This document shows, piece by piece, positions 26,726-36,226 of a stretch of DNA of 38,618 bases. The translations under genes and the position numbers were made by a program. This DNA is from an uncultured Flavobacteriales bacterium. GTDB lineage: Bacteria > Bacteroidota > Bacteroidia > Flavobacteriales_D > CALLUQ01. The notes below the pieces were generated by a model, which worked only from the letters and a program-made list of their open reading frames with translations, had not been told where the DNA came from and made no database searches. Every line of letters starts with the position of its first letter. The first letter of the stretch is position 1. The stretch covers positions 1 through 38,618 of the forward strand of contig CALLUQ010000203.1 in assembly GCA_938010565.1 (NCBI GenBank), written 5' to 3'.

Positions 26726-27595
26726 TTATCCTAAGTAGGATTTTAGGATCTTACTTCTCGAAGTGTGTTTTAGACGGCGAATGGCTTTTTCTTTGATCTG
26801 CCGGACCCGCTCACGGGTAAGGTCGAACCTTTCACCGATCTCTTCCAGTGTCATAGGGTGTTCCCCGTTCAATCCGAAATAAAGCCGGATTACATCTGCT
26901 TCCCGTGAAGTAAGTGTGGATAGTGATCGCTCAATTTCTTTTCGGAGGGAATCGTTCATCAATGCCGATTCCGGGCTGGGAATGTCATCGCTTTGCAATA
27001 CCTCATACATGCTGCTCGTGCTGTCATCGCCTTCTTTCAAAGGGGCATCCATCGAAACATGGCGGCCGGAATTCCGAAGCGATTGTTTCACTTCTTCAAC
27101 AGGCAACTCCAGCACCTCTGCCAGCTCTGCTGCACTTGGTGGCCGCTCGAATTCTTGTTCGAGTCGCGAAAAAGTTTTATTGATCTTGTTAATAGACCCG
27201 ATCTTGTTCAAAGGTAACCGAACAATACGGGATTGTTCTGCAAGTGCCTGAAGGATGGATTGTCGAATCCACCATACGGCATAAGAGATGAACTTGAATC
27301 CCCGTGTTTCATCAAAGCGTTGTGCAGCTTTTATCAATCCGAGGTTGCCTTCATTGATAAGATCAGGCAGGGTGAGGCCTTGATTCTGATATTGTTTGGA
27401 AACCGAGACAACAAAACGTAAATTCGCTTTGGTCAGCTTTTCCAAAGCCAGTTGGTCCCCTTGTTTAATACGACGTGCCAGGTCTACCTCTTCTTCAGCG
27501 GTAATCAATTCTACCCGGCCAATTTCCTGAAGGTATTTGTCAAGCGATGCCGTTTCGCGGTTGGTTACCTGTTTTGTAATTTTCAGCTGCCTCAT
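26726..27595 (-). CDS. rpoD: Primary sigma-70-family factor, Bacteroidota RpoD type
   Basis: This is the housekeeping RNA polymerase sigma factor. The 289-residue product starts at region 1.2 ([27 protein letters not shown]) and lacks region 1.1, as in other Bacteroidota. Region 2 is intact ([56 protein letters not shown]), then region 3 and region 4.2 with [25 protein letters not shown]. It should recognise the TTTG/TAnnTTTG promoters seen across the window. It is a single gene with a strong terminator and lies downstream of pnp. Confidence 0.97.
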   Translation of the reverse strand: MRQLKITKQVTNRETASLDKYLQEIGRVELITAEEEVDLARRIKQGDQLALEKLTKANLRFVVSVSKQYQNQGLTLPDLINEGNLGLIKAAQRFDETRGFKFISYAVWWIRQSILQALAEQSRIVRLPLNKIGSINKINKTFSRLEQEFERPPSAAELAEVLELPVEEVKQSLRNSGRHVSMDAPLKEGDDSTSSMYEVLQSDDIPSPESALMNDSLRKEIERSLSTLTSREADVIRLYFGLNGEHPMTLEEIGERFDLTRERVRQIKEKAIRRLKHTSRSKILKSYLG

Positions 27596-27733
27596 TCTGC
27601 CACAAAAGTTTATTAGTAGTGCGCTTTAGATAGAACGCGCATAGGGATAAAAGGTTTCAATGTCAAGGGAAACTTTTTTCTTTTTGGGTTTTATTTTTCT
27701 CTTGTTTTTCGCTGAAAGCTGAGAGCCAAAGAG

Positions 27734-27785
27734 AAAGCCCTCTCCATTTCCGTTTGTGCTTGGAAATAAGAGGGCTTTTTTTATC
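27734..27785. terminator. Hairpin at the 3' side of pnp
   Basis: AAAGCCCTCT...AGAGGGCTTT encloses a second pairing ATTTCC...GGAAAT around a ten-base loop. The plus strand has the stronger T-run (seven T), while the minus strand, on which pnp lies, has only TTTCTCTTT after the stem. It probably ends pnp transcription, though less efficiently than the other terminators here. Confidence 0.6.
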
Positions 27786-27814
27786 GTTGGCCCAATTCCT
27801 TAAAGGGTCAGGAA

Positions 27815-30082
27815 TCAATTGTCCTGTGGTCTCGGACGGCTGTCACGGCTGCGGTTATCTCTGCGACGATCTCCGCCACCACCACCACGATCTCCACGCG
27901 TCGGCGGTTCTACATAACCTTCCGGTTTTGGAAGCAAGGCTTTACGCGAAAGTTTGATTTTTCCATTCCGCGGATCTCGACCGACTACTTTGACCGTAAC
28001 AATGTCTCCTTCATTCAGTACATCTTCCACTTTTTCAAGACGTTCCCATTTCACCTCAGAAATGTGCAAAAGACCATCGGTTCCGGGAATCAGTTCCACA
28101 AACGCGCCGTAAGGCATGATGCTTTTTACTTTTCCTTCGTACTCTTCGCCTATCTCCACAACGCGTGGAAAAGCAATGTCTTTTACGGTTTGAACGGCTT
28201 TGTCGAGGTTCTCTTTGTTGGCCGAAGCAATCTCTACGATGCCTTTGCCATCTTCTTCATTGATCGTGATGATCGTTTCGGTTTCCCGCTGAATCTCTTG
28301 AATGATCTTGCCACCAGGCCCGATGATCGCACCAATGACATCCGAAGGAACATCGAAACTCAGAATACGTGGAGCATGCGGTTTATAATCTTCACGAGGC
28401 TCGCTGATGGTTTCCATCATTTTGTTCAGGATGTGCAAACGTCCTTCTTTGGCTTGTTGCAATGCCTTACCCAATAACTCGTAAGAAAGACCATCAATTT
28501 TAATGTCCATCTGGCAAGCGGTTATACCATCTGCGGTACCGGTTACCTTAAAATCCATATCTCCCAGATGATCCTCATCGCCGAGAATATCGGAAAGGAT
28601 CATTGTACGGCCTTGGCCGTCTGCAATCAGCCCCATGGCAATGCCCGATACCGGTTTTGTGATTTTGATACCACCATCCATCAGTGCAAGCGTACTTGCA
28701 CAAACCGTAGCCATAGAAGAAGACCCATTGGATTCGAGGATCTCGGAAACCAGACGAATGGTATAAGGATTAGAACTATCGGAAGGGAGTACCGTTTTTA
28801 AAGCACGAAGAGCGAGGTTACCGTGGCCGATCTCCCGACGGCTGGTTGCCCGGATCGGGCGGGCTTCGCCTACGGAATAAGGCGGGAAGTTGTAGTGCAG
28901 CATGAAATTTCGTTTCCCGGAAATTACTGCACCATCAATGGTTTGTTCATCCAATTTAGTACCCAGGGTAAGGGTAGTCAGCGATTGGGTTTCACCGCGT
29001 GTAAATATCGAAGAACCATGAGGCCCGGGGAGGTAATCCACTTCCGACCAGATGGGGCGGATCTCGTTGTGGACACGACCATCAAGGCGAACATTGGAAT
29101 CCAGCATTTGTGTACGCACACCTTCTTTCTGCAATTTCCCAAGATAACTTTGAAGTAAAAAGCTGTGGGCATCGTATGCTTCCTGAGTAAGGACCAAAGC
29201 ACCCGCTTCAGCCTCTCCTTCACTTCCTTCGATAAAAATGGCCGCTTTTTTTACTTCGCCGAAGGCTTCGCCACGCTCTTTTTTGCTGGCGATCCCACGT
29301 CCTGCAATTTCTTTGAACCTGTCGAAACAGAAAGCACGAAGGGTGTTGTAATACGTTTCGTTGTCTTCCGGCTCATGGCTGTATTCGCGTGTTTCTTTAT
29401 TGATCTCGGCTTTCAGGTCCAGCATAACCTGACATTGGTTTTTGATGTGGCTGTGCGCAAATTTAATGGCCTCGGTCATTTCTTCTTCCGAAGCTTCGTT
29501 CATTTCGCCTTCTACCATTACGATGTTATCCATCGTAGCAGCAATCATCATATCCATGTCTGCTTCTTCCAGTTGAGGAAGCGTCGGGTTCACCACAAAC
29601 GCTCCGTTTATACGCCCTACGCGTACTTCGGAAACAGGGCCGTTGAACGGAATATCGGAACAAGCAAGGGCTGCAGAAGCAGCAAGACAAGCCAGCGCAT
29701 CCGGAAGATCGATTTTATCTCCCGACATAAAATTGATGACAACTTGTGTTTCCGCATGGTAATCATCCGGGAACAGAGGTCTCAGGGCGCGGTCTACAAG
29801 ACGCATCGTCAGGATCTCATCCTCACTGGGGCGTGCTTCACGTTTGAAAAATCCACCAGGAATTTTTCCGGTAGATGCAAATTTTTCACGGTACTCAACC
29901 GTAAGTGGGAGGAAATCGACTCCATCTTTGGCATTTCCTGAAACAACGCTGCAAAGGAGCATAGTGTCGTTTAAACGAACGACTACGCTACCATCGGCAA
30001 GTTTGGCAAGCTTACCCGTTTCAATGGTGATGTTTCTGCCGTCACCAAGATCGATGGATTTAGTAATCACATGAGGTGTCAT
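27815..30082 (-). CDS. pnp: Polyribonucleotide nucleotidyltransferase (PNPase)
   Basis: PNPase degrades RNA from the 3' end using phosphate. The 755-residue product has the first RNase PH core ([30 protein letters not shown]), an all-helical spacer, the catalytic second RNase PH core ([33 protein letters not shown] and [22 protein letters not shown]), a KH domain ([20 protein letters not shown]) and an S1 domain ([32 protein letters not shown]). It ends in a Gly/Arg-rich tail that may bind RNA. It lies downstream of rpsO, the usual bacterial pairing, but a terminator stands between them. Confidence 0.99.
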   Translation of the reverse strand: MTPHVITKSIDLGDGRNITIETGKLAKLADGSVVVRLNDTMLLCSVVSGNAKDGVDFLPLTVEYREKFASTGKIPGGFFKREARPSEDEILTMRLVDRALRPLFPDDYHAETQVVINFMSGDKIDLPDALACLAASAALACSDIPFNGPVSEVRVGRINGAFVVNPTLPQLEEADMDMMIAATMDNIVMVEGEMNEASEEEMTEAIKFAHSHIKNQCQVMLDLKAEINKETREYSHEPEDNETYYNTLRAFCFDRFKEIAGRGIASKKERGEAFGEVKKAAIFIEGSEGEAEAGALVLTQEAYDAHSFLLQSYLGKLQKEGVRTQMLDSNVRLDGRVHNEIRPIWSEVDYLPGPHGSSIFTRGETQSLTTLTLGTKLDEQTIDGAVISGKRNFMLHYNFPPYSVGEARPIRATSRREIGHGNLALRALKTVLPSDSSNPYTIRLVSEILESNGSSSMATVCASTLALMDGGIKITKPVSGIAMGLIADGQGRTMILSDILGDEDHLGDMDFKVTGTADGITACQMDIKIDGLSYELLGKALQQAKEGRLHILNKMMETISEPREDYKPHAPRILSFDVPSDVIGAIIGPGGKIIQEIQRETETIITINEEDGKGIVEIASANKENLDKAVQTVKDIAFPRVVEIGEEYEGKVKSIMPYGAFVELIPGTDGLLHISEVKWERLEKVEDVLNEGDIVTVKVVGRDPRNGKIKLSRKALLPKPEGYVEPPTRGDRGGGGGDRRRDNRSRDSRPRPQDN

Positions 30083-30130
30083 TGGTTTTTCTTTTCTCTT
30101 TGTATATAATTCTCGTGTATCGCATGTATA

Positions 30131-30166
30131 AAAAAGAGGACAATTGAAACCAATTGCCCTCTTTTA
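30131..30166 (-). terminator. Terminator between rpsO and pnp
   Basis: AAAAGAGGACAATTG-AAAC-CAATTGCCCTCTTTT is a long stem with one mismatch, followed by a T-run on the minus strand. It sits about 40 bases past the rpsO stop. It would end rpsO transcripts or leave partial read-through into pnp. Confidence 0.85.
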
Positions 30167-30203
30167 AATTCAATATAAGTTCTGCGTTGCGATTAAAAAC
30201 AGC

Positions 30204-30473
30204 CTATTTACGCAGACCAAGTTCTTTGATAATAACACGGTAACGAGAAATCTCCGTTTTCTTAAGGTAGTTAAGTAACCTTCTGCGCTTTCCTACAAGG
30301 TTAACCAAAGCTCGCTGGGTGTTAAAATCTTTCCGGTTCTTTTTCAGATGTTCGGTAAGATGGGATATCCGGTAAGAAAACATGGCGATCTGCGCTTCTG
30401 CAGATCCGGTATCGTTTTCATCTTTTCCGTATTTGGCAAAAAAACTTTTCTTTTTTTCCGAAGGTAAATACAT
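30204..30473 (-). CDS. rpsO: 30S ribosomal protein S15
   Basis: S15 binds 16S rRNA early in small-subunit assembly. The 89-residue product is the standard size and carries the conserved [28 protein letters not shown] and [32 protein letters not shown] well-matched promoter lies about 50 bases upstream, and pnp is the next gene on the same strand. Confidence 0.99.
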   Translation of the reverse strand: MYLPSEKKKSFFAKYGKDENDTGSAEAQIAMFSYRISHLTEHLKKNRKDFNTQRALVNLVGKRRRLLNYLKKTEISRYRVIIKELGLRK

Positions 30474-30522
30474 TGTCCTAATTACTAAAATCCAGTTAAT
30501 GTAGCTATTAATTTAGAAGGGA

Positions 30523-30553
30523 CAAAGGTAACTAAAAGATCGGCACCACCAAG
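30523..30553 (-). promoter_or_regulatory. Bacteroidota-type promoter of rpsO
   Basis: The minus strand has CTTG (30553-30550), exactly 19 bases, then TACCTTTG (30530-30523). This is the best-spaced -33/-7 pair in the window. Transcription would start near 30519, giving a leader of about 45 bases before rpsO. Confidence 0.7.
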
Positions 30554-30668
30554 TCGGGTCAATGGTTTTCGGTATTTTCATCTTTCCCGTTGTTCGGATA
30601 AAAAGAAAACATAGCAGTTGCCTTAAAAAAATCGTTTTATAGCCTGTTTGCTAAAAAACGAAAAGCGG

Positions 30669-31514
30669 TTAACTTTTAAAAAGCTTGATTACCAAAGCCA
30701 AGCGCTCTTTCAGCTCTTTTCGTTTTACGATAAAGTCGAGGAAACCATGATCCAGAACAAATTCCGAACGTTGGAAGCCTTCCGGCAGATCTTTCCCTAT
30801 CGTTTCCTTTACCACCCGTGGCCCTGCAAAAGCGATCAAGGCGTTGGGTTCGGCAATGTTGATATCGCCCAGCATAGCATAAGATGCCGTAACCCCTCCG
30901 GTCGTTGGATCGGTAAGGAAGGAAATGTAAGGCAATTTAGCTTCGGAAAGCTGCGTTAGCCGCGCTGATGTTTTGGCCATTTGCATGAGCGAAAACCCTG
31001 CTTCCATCATGCGTGCACCACCTGATTTTGAGATCATCATAAACGGTGTTCTCTTTTTGATGGCTGTTGCAATAGCCCGGCTGATCTTTTCGCCTACCAC
31101 CGATCCCATAGAACCACCGATAAAACTGAAATCCATCGCAGCGATCACGATGGAATGGCCATTCAATTTACCATAACCCGTTTTCACAGCATCGTTGAGC
31201 CCGGTTTTCTTTTGGGTGGTTTCAAGCCGATCGGTATATCTTTTGGTATCTTCAAATTCCAACGGGTCGCCCGAGGTCATGTTTTGGTCCAACTCCTTGA
31301 ATTTTCCATCGTCAAAAAGGATCTGGAAATAATCGTTGGCACTGATGCGCTCGTGATGAGAACACTCGGAACAAACCCATAAGTTCTCTGCATGGTCTTC
31401 AGAGGGAACAACATGTTTGCATTCCTGACATTTGTGCCACAATCCTTCGGGAAGTTCCTTCTTATCCTTGGTAGAGGTTAAGATCTTTTCCTTTGTGCGT
31501 TTAAACCAGCCCAT
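30669..31514 (-). CDS. accD: Acetyl-CoA carboxylase carboxyltransferase subunit beta
   Basis: AccD with AccA transfers carboxyl from biotin to acetyl-CoA to make malonyl-CoA. A four-cysteine zinc ribbon lies at residues 29, 32, 48 and 51 (HKCQECK and WVCSECS). The crotonase-like core follows ([77 protein letters not shown]). The length of 281 is normal. It lies 71 bases downstream of the aldolase gene on the same strand, with no terminator between them, so co-transcription is possible. Confidence 0.98.
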   Translation of the reverse strand: MGWFKRTKEKILTSTKDKKELPEGLWHKCQECKHVVPSEDHAENLWVCSECSHHERISANDYFQILFDDGKFKELDQNMTSGDPLEFEDTKRYTDRLETTQKKTGLNDAVKTGYGKLNGHSIVIAAMDFSFIGGSMGSVVGEKISRAIATAIKKRTPFMMISKSGGARMMEAGFSLMQMAKTSARLTQLSEAKLPYISFLTDPTTGGVTASYAMLGDINIAEPNALIAFAGPRVVKETIGKDLPEGFQRSEFVLDHGFLDFIVKRKELKERLALVIKLFKS

Positions 31515-31585
31515 TGCAAGTCTAAATTAGATAACCGTAGGAAGAATAATTAATTTTTTGTTGAATTTTCGACCGTGGCCCAAAA

Positions 31586-32650
31586 TCAAGCGATAGTTAC
31601 CTGCTTTTCAAGATAAACATCCTGAATGGCATGCAACAGATCCACCCCGTCTTTCATGGGTTTCTGGAAAGCTTTACGCCCTGAGATCAATCCGTGCCCG
31701 CCCGCTCTTTTGTTAATTACAGCCGTTTCCACAGCCTGCCTGAGGTCGCTGCTTCCGCTGCCGGTCGAAGCTCCGCCGGAGTTGATCAAACCGGTACGGC
31801 CCATGTAGCAGTTGGCTACCTGATAACGACAAAGATCAATCGGATGATCCGTACTCAGTTCGGTATACATTTTTTCGTGTGATTTTGCAAAACCAATGGT
31901 TTTGAAACCGCCGTTGTTTTCCGGTAGTTTTTGCTTGATAATGTCTGCCTGAATGGTTACTCCCAGATGGTTGGCTTGCGAAGTCATATCGGTAGAAGTG
32001 TGATAATCCACCCCGTCTTTTTTGAAACTGCCGTTGCGAAGATAACACCAAAGAATGGTGGCCATTCCCAATTCGTGTGCTCTTTCGAATGCTTCGGCAA
32101 TTTCTACGATCTGACGAGAAGATTCTTCGGAGCCAAAATAAATGGTTGCACCTACCGCAGCTGCGCCCATATTCCAGGCATCTTCTATCGAACCAAATAA
32201 AACTTGATCGAATTTGCTGGGATAGGTCATCAACTCATTGTGATTGATCTTTACAATGAATGGGATCTTGTGTGCATATTTTCTGGAACAGGCTCCCAAT
32301 ACTCCAAAGGTAGAAGCCACTGCATTGCAACCGCCTTCAATGGCTAGTTTCACAATGTTTTCCGGATCGAAATAAATAGGGTTTGGAGCAAATGAAGCGC
32401 CGGCAGTGTGTTCAATGCCCTGATCAACCGGAAGAATGGAAACGTATCCGGTTCCACCCAAACGCCCGTGGTCATAGATCAGTTGCAGATTGCGAAGTAC
32501 CTGGTTATTACGGTTGCTGTCTTTGTAAGAACGATCAACAAAATCAGGCCCGGGAAGGTGGATAAGTTCTTTGTTGATGGTATGGCAGGTATGATTTAAC
32601 AAGGAAGAAGCGTCGTCTCCCAATACGGCTTCAATATCACTCAGTGTCAT
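31586..32650 (-). CDS. fbaB: Class I fructose-bisphosphate aldolase (FbaB/DhnA type)
   Basis: This Schiff-base aldolase splits fructose 1,6-bisphosphate in glycolysis. The 354-residue product shows [39 protein letters not shown] and [15 protein letters not shown]. Lys239 or Lys241 of the last motif is the expected Schiff-base lysine. The phosphate-binding end is [45 protein letters not shown]. It matches the archaeal-type class I enzymes common in Bacteroidota. A TAnnTTTG box lies upstream, and accD follows on the same strand. Confidence 0.95.
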   Translation of the reverse strand: MTLSDIEAVLGDDASSLLNHTCHTINKELIHLPGPDFVDRSYKDSNRNNQVLRNLQLIYDHGRLGGTGYVSILPVDQGIEHTAGASFAPNPIYFDPENIVKLAIEGGCNAVASTFGVLGACSRKYAHKIPFIVKINHNELMTYPSKFDQVLFGSIEDAWNMGAAAVGATIYFGSEESSRQIVEIAEAFERAHELGMATILWCYLRNGSFKKDGVDYHTSTDMTSQANHLGVTIQADIIKQKLPENNGGFKTIGFAKSHEKMYTELSTDHPIDLCRYQVANCYMGRTGLINSGGASTGSGSSDLRQAVETAVINKRAGGHGLISGRKAFQKPMKDGVDLLHAIQDVYLEKQVTIA

Positions 32651-32696
32651 ATGATGATCTGCTTTAATGCTTATCTTTTTGTAATATTTTGGTTGA

Positions 32697-32704
32697 CAAA
32701 GCTA
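32697..32704 (-). promoter_or_regulatory. -7 box of fbaB
   Basis: TAGCTTTG on the minus strand is an exact TAnnTTTG match, about 47 bases upstream of the fbaB ATG. It directly follows the T-run after tamL, where only a weak hairpin (CCTC/GGGG) is seen. Confidence 0.5.
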
Positions 32705-32736
32705 TAAAAAAACCCCATTAAGAGGACCGTTTGTAC

Positions 32737-35223
32737 TCAGAACGGATAGCCAATGCCGAGGTTGAGGATGGCATTGTGTTTGTAACCGCGGTAAGAAGGG
32801 CTTTTAGGTTGGCCTATCCATTGCTCTCCGCGAGGCAATGCAGGGGTACGCAGCGGAATGCCCAGATCAAGCCGGATGATAAAAAAAGTGAGATCGAGCC
32901 GGGCGCCTATTCCTCCTCCCAACGCAAATTGTTTGTAAAACGAATGGAGTTTCCATTGCCCTTTTTCGCGGCTGGGATCATTTTTAGCCAACCAAATGTT
33001 GCCGGCATCTGCAAACAAAGCCAGCTCAACAATGCTGATAAAATCAAACCGATATTCCGTAGAGAACTCTATCTTGATATCTCCGATCTTATCAAAATTA
33101 GGAACTGTATCGTAGTAGGATCCCGGCCCTACGGATCTGGTTTTCCAGGCTCTGAGGGTATTTGCTCCTCCGGCAAATAAACTTTTCTCAAAAGGCAATG
33201 CATCCGTGGCAGGGCCTGTATAGCCATAACCAATGGCTCCTCTCGAAGCCCACTGCTTCCGTTTGTTAAAACGATAGATGAATTTGCCCTCGGCACCAAG
33301 TAAAATATACTCACTGGCCAGCTGGCCTATGTGGCTCGATTTCGTAAAAGTGGGGTTGTAGGCAAATTCGCCGGACAGTTTCCCCCAGGTATGGATCTTC
33401 CGGTTGATATGGCTGTCGTCAAAATCGCTGTCGTAAGTGGTACTTACGTTGGCCGCAAAAATGAGGTGATCCTGATAACTGGCATTGAGGAATATGTTGT
33501 TTTGCCGACTCAAAAAAGCATCCAACCCTGCACTCCGGTTTACGGCAACAGAACTGATTGAAAAAGGCGTAAAAGTATTGGTTTTGTCTTTTTCCTGATA
33601 AAAGAATAACCCCAAGCTGCCATGTATGATCGAGCGTGTATAATCGGTGTGTTTCTGAAAATTATATCCTCCTTTTATCGTAGAGAAAGGCATGGCTGAC
33701 CGACTAAAGCCGTAGCGCATTTTTTTGGGTGTCGGACCAATATAGGGCATGGTGATGCTGATCTCGGGCCCGAATTCCAGGGTGTTAAAAGCACTTAAAA
33801 AACTACTTTCCGTGATGAGGTCTCCATTGTTACGGGCAACGGTTCCGGTAATGGTTTGTTGGGCTTCGAAACCGCCTTTGACCCTGATGGCCATTTCTTC
33901 TCCTGCACCAAAGGTATTTTTTAAGGTATAATGTATATCTTCCTGTACTCCCGGAAATCCGCCTTGATGTGTTCCACTGATTTCGAAACCAAGTGATTTT
34001 CGAACGGCCGGGGTAAGATAGTAGGTCACATTGACCAAACGGTGACTGCCTTTGTGGTTGGGAGCAAGATCGGCTTCTTCAATGGTTATATTAACGGATT
34101 GATAGAGCAATATTTCGGATAAACGCCGGTAGCTCCGGGTTACGTATTTGGCTTTCCAGAACTTGGTAGGCCGCAGAAAAGTAGAAAAGATCAGCAAATC
34201 GAGGTCTACATCGAAAGTATCTTTATAAAAGAAATGGTGCGGTTGACCATCCGGTCCGTTGTGTACATGCTTTTTTCGGACCATTCCTTTTCCTTCCTTT
34301 GGGTGGTAGTCCATGATAAAATTCACCTCGTTTACCTTGAACTGCGGATGATGGGTTTCTATCAGGGTGTCCGGTTGGTCGGCAGATGGCTCCAGCCAGG
34401 GTTTAATGCTCATCTGTACCGCTACCCGATGGTTTTCCTGCGTGGTATCTGCATTAAAAATGATGAGGTCTTTGGTAAATTTCCAAAAACCCAGATCTTG
34501 CAGATAAGCCGTAATGCGCTCCCTTTCTTTATCCAGTAAGTACATATCGAAAGGTTCCCCCTCACGAATTTTTGTCAGCCATTGTTTTTTGCCTTTGTTG
34601 TTTTCCCATAGGCCCATTTTTACAATGGTATCTAACCGGGCATTCTTATCGGAAAACGTAAACGACCCGATGGTATAGTTTTGGGGTCCGGTAACCGTAT
34701 AAACTGCCTGTCCGCGTTTTTTAATACTGTCGATCTCATAGGTGAGTTCCGTTTTGTTGAAGAAGAAGCCTTTTTTGTACAGATGCAATTGAATTTGTTC
34801 TTTTGTTTTCCGGGCTTTGGAAGTGTCGAGAATGACCGGAGGTTCGCCGATGGTATACATCAGATGTTCACGCCAAGTGGGTTTATAGGCAAGCGGATCT
34901 TTGCCTTTACGCATCCGCCGCATGTTCCTGCCATTGATCCGCATTTGTTTTCTTATGCTCTTTCGTTGGGCACGCAAAGGGTTTACCGAGTTGTGCACAT
35001 ACAAAAAGATCCGGGGGCCAAAAGCCGGACCAAAACGCCGGTTCGCCTTTTGCTTGCAAATGGCTTCGAGGTCGTAAGTGTTGATGGATCTGTGGTTTGT
35101 TACAAATTTGTTATGATCCAACAGCACCTCCCCTTCGCCAACATGTCTGGAAGCATGGCATCCGGCGAATATTATTCCCGCGATAAAGAGGACGAAAAAT
35201 GCATATACGGTTCGATGTAACAA
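32737..35223 (-). CDS. tamL: TamL-type outer-membrane lipoprotein (BamA/TamA superfamily)
   Basis: TamL is the Bacteroidota counterpart of TamA and acts with TamB in moving proteins or lipids to the outer membrane. The 828-residue product has a signal peptide with the lipobox IFAGC (Cys22), then HVGEGEVLLDHNKFVTN. POTRA-like repeats follow (GFFFNKTELTYEIDSIKKRGQAVYTVTGPQNYTIGSFTFSD), then a C-terminal Omp85 barrel with FAGGANTLRAWKTRSVGPGSY and a final strand NLGIGYPF. Lipidation plus an Omp85 barrel is the TamL signature. The start is a TTG at 35223; no in-frame ATG precedes the signal peptide. tamB is not in the window. Confidence 0.9.
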   Translation of the reverse strand: MLHRTVYAFFVLFIAGIIFAGCHASRHVGEGEVLLDHNKFVTNHRSINTYDLEAICKQKANRRFGPAFGPRIFLYVHNSVNPLRAQRKSIRKQMRINGRNMRRMRKGKDPLAYKPTWREHLMYTIGEPPVILDTSKARKTKEQIQLHLYKKGFFFNKTELTYEIDSIKKRGQAVYTVTGPQNYTIGSFTFSDKNARLDTIVKMGLWENNKGKKQWLTKIREGEPFDMYLLDKERERITAYLQDLGFWKFTKDLIIFNADTTQENHRVAVQMSIKPWLEPSADQPDTLIETHHPQFKVNEVNFIMDYHPKEGKGMVRKKHVHNGPDGQPHHFFYKDTFDVDLDLLIFSTFLRPTKFWKAKYVTRSYRRLSEILLYQSVNITIEEADLAPNHKGSHRLVNVTYYLTPAVRKSLGFEISGTHQGGFPGVQEDIHYTLKNTFGAGEEMAIRVKGGFEAQQTITGTVARNNGDLITESSFLSAFNTLEFGPEISITMPYIGPTPKKMRYGFSRSAMPFSTIKGGYNFQKHTDYTRSIIHGSLGLFFYQEKDKTNTFTPFSISSVAVNRSAGLDAFLSRQNNIFLNASYQDHLIFAANVSTTYDSDFDDSHINRKIHTWGKLSGEFAYNPTFTKSSHIGQLASEYILLGAEGKFIYRFNKRKQWASRGAIGYGYTGPATDALPFEKSLFAGGANTLRAWKTRSVGPGSYYDTVPNFDKIGDIKIEFSTEYRFDFISIVELALFADAGNIWLAKNDPSREKGQWKLHSFYKQFALGGGIGARLDLTFFIIRLDLGIPLRTPALPRGEQWIGQPKSPSYRGYKHNAILNLGIGYPF

Positions 35224-35242
35224 CTCTGAGAGTGGCTTTTGC

Positions 35243-35258
35243 TACCTTTGCAAATCTA
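35243..35258. promoter_or_regulatory. Palindromic pair of -7 boxes driving tamL and the TrmH gene divergently
   Basis: TACCTTTG on the plus strand (35243-35250) abuts CAAATCTA (35251-35258), which is TAGATTTG on the minus strand. Both match TAnnTTTG. Predicted starts, near 35254 (plus) and 35247 (minus), give leaders of about 25 bases for both genes. Clear -33 boxes are not seen on either side at 17-23 bases. The short minus leader supports the TTG start of tamL. Confidence 0.55.
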
Positions 35259-35279
35259 ACGAATTCTCGCTTCTGAGCT

Positions 35280-36029
35280 ATGACAAAGATCACACGGGAT
35301 CAAATCAGGTTGGTGAAGGCCCTGCAAAGGAAGAAACATCGGGAAGCAACCGAGCTTTTTATTGTAGAAGGAGTAAAGCTGACGGACGAACTCCTGGTTT
35401 CCGGTTGGGAAATCAAAGCGCTTTACGGTACGGCCGAATGGTCGGAAGGCAAAAATTTATCCGGCTTGCCTTTTTACGGTGTAAAGGCTGCGGAAATGGA
35501 GCGGATGAGCGGGCTTAAGCAACCCAATGAAGTACTGGCAGTGGTTGGTCAACGGCATGAAAAACCCGATTTGCCGGCCTTAAAGGAGGAATTGGTGTTG
35601 GCTTTGGATGATGTGAAAGATCCGGGCAATATGGGAACCATTATACGCACAGCAGAATGGTTTGGCATCCGGACCATCCTTTGCTCGGAGCAAACCGTAG
35701 AAGTGTACAACTCAAAAGTAGTACAGGCTTCTATGGGATCGGTTTTCAGGGTAAAGGTGTACCCGGTAGATCTGCCTTCAACGCTTGCGGCGTATCGCCG
35801 GCTTACCGGCCAGCCTGTGGCCGGAGCCCTTTTGGAGGGAGATCCTCTGTTGGAAAAACCCCGGTTCGAAAAGGGAATATTGGTGATGGGAAGCGAATCG
35901 CACGGCATTTCTCAGGCCGTTATGTCCCAACTGACACAAGGGTTAAAAATACCTGCTTTCGGACAAGCGGAATCGTTGAATGTGGCGACAGCCACTGCCA
36001 TTATACTTTATGAGTTCAGGCGCGGGTAG
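35280..36029 (+). CDS. TrmH/SpoU-family RNA 2'-O-methyltransferase
   Basis: SPOUT-fold enzymes of this family methylate ribose 2'-OH in tRNA or rRNA with SAM. The N-terminal 95 residues form the substrate-binding domain (IRLVKALQRKKHREATELFIVEGVKLTDELL). The three SPOUT motifs are present: DDVKDPGNMGTIIRTAEWFG, VMGSESHGIS and IPAFGQAESLNVATATAIILYEF, which form the trefoil knot. The length of 249 is normal. RlmB-like rRNA or tRNA activity cannot be separated by sequence alone. IS-remnant sequence begins about 8 bases past its stop. Confidence 0.95.
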   Translation: MTKITRDQIRLVKALQRKKHREATELFIVEGVKLTDELLVSGWEIKALYGTAEWSEGKNLSGLPFYGVKAAEMERMSGLKQPNEVLAVVGQRHEKPDLPALKEELVLALDDVKDPGNMGTIIRTAEWFGIRTILCSEQTVEVYNSKVVQASMGSVFRVKVYPVDLPSTLAAYRRLTGQPVAGALLEGDPLLEKPRFEKGILVMGSESHGISQAVMSQLTQGLKIPAFGQAESLNVATATAIILYEFRRG

Positions 36030-36036
36030 ACCAATT

Positions 36037-36223
36037 TCTCCTGACTTTGTCGGCTTAAATTCATACCCAACTGAAAGCCCATTGCATGCGATTTTGAGTA
36101 GGCACTACGTCTATTTTTCTAAAAATTAATCCGGCTTACGGAGCTATTTATTTGATCCGGAAAGGTAGGTCAGAGCGCTTGCTCCCCATGATCTGGTATA
36201 TTTTGCTGGCAAGCATTGTTTTT
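36037..36223 (-). mobile_element. Second remnant of the IS4/IS1634-like element
   Basis: This 187-base stretch matches 187-377. On the minus strand it encodes KKTMLASKIYQIMGSKRSDLPFRIK, against KKTMLANKIYQIMGRKLSDVPFQVK in the left copy. The outer non-coding end (CTCCTGACTTTGTCGGCTTAAAT) is shared. Similarity stops at about 36223, four bases before the stop codon of the next gene, so the junction is abrupt. It is a dead fragment carrying only the last 25 codons. Confidence 0.8.
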
Positions 36224-36226
36224 TTG

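Noticed and set aside
26484-26726. 80-codon minus-strand frame between rpe and rpoD
   Set aside because: It runs through the rpoD terminator and overlaps the rpoD 3' end; no domain is visible.
27600-27700. TTGACA-17-TATGCG upstream of rpoD as an E. coli-type promoter
   Set aside because: The -10 half is poor and this sigma family in Bacteroidota does not normally use TTGACA/TATAAT, so I do not list it.
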